The notes below the pieces were generated by a model. The model did not search any database, had not been told where the DNA came from, and was given only the letters and a program-made list of their open reading frames with translations. A stretch of DNA of 61,064 nucleotides from the NCBI GenBank assembly GCA_041441555.1, contig JASDSW010000061.1:1-61064 (forward strand), written 5' to 3'. The first letter of the stretch is position 1. Every line of letters starts with the position of its first letter. The position numbers and the translations under genes are program-made. Origin of the DNA: Pseudaeromonas sp041441555 (lineage in GTDB: Bacteria > Pseudomonadota > Gammaproteobacteria > Enterobacterales > Aeromonadaceae). This document shows positions 59,338 to 61,064 of the stretch, in pieces.

Positions 59338-60713
59338 CAGCCGCAGCTCCCTGAGGCCAACGCCTGCAAGCGACTCAGCAGTTTGCCGTGAATGCCGCCA
59401 AACCCACCATTACTCATCACCAGGATCTGATCCCCCGGCTTGGCCTCGGTGACCAGTTGCTCGACCAGAGCCGCTAACTCATGGAACACCCGAGTCGGCA
59501 CCGGGGCCTCGGCGGCCACCTTGCCGATGTCCCACCCCAGCTCGGAAGGGGCAAACAGATAGGCCTTGTCGGCCCGAGCCAGACAGGCGGAGAGCTCTTT
59601 TTGATGCACCCCCAGCTTCATGGTGTTGGAGCGCGGCTCTAGCACCGCCAGGATGCGAGCCTGCCCGACCTTGGCGCGCAGGCCGCCGAGCGTGGTCTCA
59701 ATGGCCGTCGGGTGATGGGCAAAATCGTCGTAGATCTTGACGCCATTGACCTCGCCCTTGAGCTCCATGCGTCGCTTGGGCATCACAAAGCGACTCATGG
59801 CCGCCACGGCATCGGCCGGCAGGACTCCGGCATGCCGAGCCGCGGCGATGGCCATCAATGCATTGTGCACATTGTGCTGCCCCAGACCACACCAGTTGAG
59901 CTCACCGACAAGGGAGCCATCGAGCCAGACCTCGAAGCGGGAACCATCGGCGGCCAGCAACTTGGCCTGCCAGTGGGCGCCATCTCCCGTCACCCGCTCC
60001 ACCTCGCTCCAGCAGCCCATCTTCAGCACGGCATCCAGCGCGGCATCGTAGGCCGGCACCAACAGGCGGCCCGTTCCCGGCACAGTCCGCACCAGATGGT
60101 GGAATTGCCGCTGGATCGCCGCCAGATCGGGGAATATGTCGGCATGATCATACTCGAGGTTGTTGAGGATCAGGGTGCGCGGCCGGTAGTGGACAAACTT
60201 GGATCGCTTGTCGAAGAAGGCGCAATCATACTCATCGGCCTCGATGACAAAAAACGGCGACTCCCCCAAGCGGGCCGAGACCGGGAAATTGCCCGGCACG
60301 CCGCCGATGAGATAGCCCGGGTTGAGCCCGGCATCCTCGAGGATCCAGGCCAGCATGCTCGCGGTGCTGGTCTTGCCATGGGTACCAGCCACCGCCAGGA
60401 CCCAGCGCGATTGCAACACATGATCCCGCAGCCACTCGGGCCCGGAGGTGTAAGGCAGGTTGCGTTCCAGCACATACTCCACGCAGGGATTGCCCCGGCT
60501 CATGGCATTACCGATGATCACCAGATCAGGCGCAGGTTCGAGTTGGGCCGGATCATAGCCCTGAGTCAAGGTGATCCCCTGCTCTTCCAACTGGGTACTC
60601 ATCGGCGGATAGACGTTGGCATCCGACCCCGTCACACGATGGCCCAACTGCTTGGCGATGGCGGCGATTCCGCCCATGAAGGTGCCACAGATCCCCAGAA
60701 TATGAATGTGCAT
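59337..60713 (-). CDS. mpl: UDP-MurNAc:L-Ala-gamma-D-Glu-meso-DAP ligase
   Basis: A 458-residue (E. coli: 457) peptidoglycan-recycling ligase that attaches the recovered tripeptide to UDP-MurNAc. MHIHILGICGTFMGGIAAIA is the N-terminal Rossmann part. VAGTHGKTSTASMLAWIL is the ATP site. IYDDFAHHPTAIETTL is the C-terminal motif. The ATG at 60713 matches the family; upstream Met codons give a short extension. It probably forms an operon with ubiX, as in several relatives. Confidence 0.96.
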   Translation of the reverse strand: MHIHILGICGTFMGGIAAIAKQLGHRVTGSDANVYPPMSTQLEEQGITLTQGYDPAQLEPAPDLVIIGNAMSRGNPCVEYVLERNLPYTSGPEWLRDHVLQSRWVLAVAGTHGKTSTASMLAWILEDAGLNPGYLIGGVPGNFPVSARLGESPFFVIEADEYDCAFFDKRSKFVHYRPRTLILNNLEYDHADIFPDLAAIQRQFHHLVRTVPGTGRLLVPAYDAALDAVLKMGCWSEVERVTGDGAHWQAKLLAADGSRFEVWLDGSLVGELNWCGLGQHNVHNALMAIAAARHAGVLPADAVAAMSRFVMPKRRMELKGEVNGVKIYDDFAHHPTAIETTLGGLRAKVGQARILAVLEPRSNTMKLGVHQKELSACLARADKAYLFAPSELGWDIGKVAAEAPVPTRVFHELAALVEQLVTEAKPGDQILVMSNGGFGGIHGKLLSRLQALASGSCG

Positions 60714-60837
60714 CGACTGCATCCCCGAATGCGACTGTAGAGGCCGCATTCTAGCAACCGCGGCTGGCTTTGGGCAGTGATGGGAGAGCGAGGCGTGAAG
60801 AATATGCCGTCGAGGTAGCCATTTAGTGGCCGCTGGC

Positions 60838-60843
60838 TATAAT
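60838..60843 (+). promoter_or_regulatory. ppa: ppa -10 box
   Basis: A perfect TATAAT lies about 42 nt before the ppa start. No good -35 is seen. Confidence 0.5.
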
Positions 60844-60884
60844 ACGGGCTCATCTGTTATCAACGCTTGTAGAAAGGAAATGCC

Positions 60885-61064
60885 ATGAGCCTGAACCTGG
60901 TTCCCGCCGGCAAAGAACTGCCGGAAGATATCTATGTCGTCATCGAAATCCCGCAAAACGCTGACCCGATCAAGTACGAGATCGACAAGGCCTCCGGTGC
61001 CGTTTTCGTTGACCGTTTCATGGCGACTCCGATGTTCTATCCGTGCAACTACGGCTACATCAAC
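60885..61064 (+). CDS. ppa: Inorganic pyrophosphatase (partial, 5' end)
   Basis: The first 60 codons of a family I inorganic pyrophosphatase, which hydrolyses PPi and pulls biosynthetic reactions forward. MSLNLVPAGKELPEDIYVVI, KYEIDKASGAVFVDRF and MFYPCNYGYIN match E. coli Ppa. AAGGAA lies 6-7 nt upstream. The gene runs off the window edge; the catalytic acidic residues are beyond it. Confidence 0.93.
   Translation, partial: MSLNLVPAGKELPEDIYVVIEIPQNADPIKYEIDKASGAVFVDRFMATPMFYPCNYGYIN

Overview
The window is one contiguous piece of a gammaproteobacterial chromosome, most likely Aeromonas or a close relative. The evidence is Enterobacterales-like gene order (rpsB to accA; syd-queF-ppnN-xni-rlmM-gcvA; hemA-prfA-prmC-kdsA; lolB-ispE-prs) combined with a Vibrio-type feature: a LuxR/HapR/LitR-family TetR regulator beside hpt. 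The DNA is GC-rich. I see no prophage, transposase, CRISPR array, rRNA or tRNA.

Layout. 1-2883: acuI and a diguanylate cyclase, among dispersed palindromic repeats. 2884-24365, nearly all minus strand: tilS, then (read in the direction of transcription) rpsB-tsf-pyrH-frr-uppS-cdsA-dxr-rseP-bamA-skp-lpxD-fabZ-lpxA-lpxB-rnhB-dnaE-accA. This is translation, isoprenoid/phospholipid synthesis, outer-membrane assembly, lipid A and DNA replication. A plus-strand gene for an unusual zinc-ribbon/membrane/pilin fusion sits between tilS and accA. 24715-29015, plus strand: map-glnD-dapD. 29148-33400: ptsG, then lamB-malM with a CRP-like promoter. 33834-46416: truC-yqcC, two small plus-strand genes, syd, queF, a TPR/degenerate-GGDEF membrane protein followed by an active-looking diguanylate cyclase, ppnN, xni, an SDR, rlmM and gcvA.

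46570-47730 is the most unusual part. It holds three very short paralogous genes (34, 34 and 35 codons) in two transcription units. Each unit has its own promoter with TGTGA-N6-TCACA-like palindromes at the start site, a shared upstream element at the same distance from -35, and a matching structured 3' region ending in a GC-rich terminator. Many synonymous differences between the copies indicate selection on the peptide. I do not recognise the family.

47744-61064: kdsA, sirB1, prmC, prfA and hemA (minus); lolB-ispE-prs (plus); an ABC exporter pair; hpt; litR (plus); ubiX and mpl (minus); and the start of ppa, cut by the window edge.

Gene starts were chosen from Shine-Dalgarno sites, family lengths and overlaps with neighbours. 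Several essential genes use non-ATG starts (fabZ TTG; lpxA, skp, frr and prs GTG).
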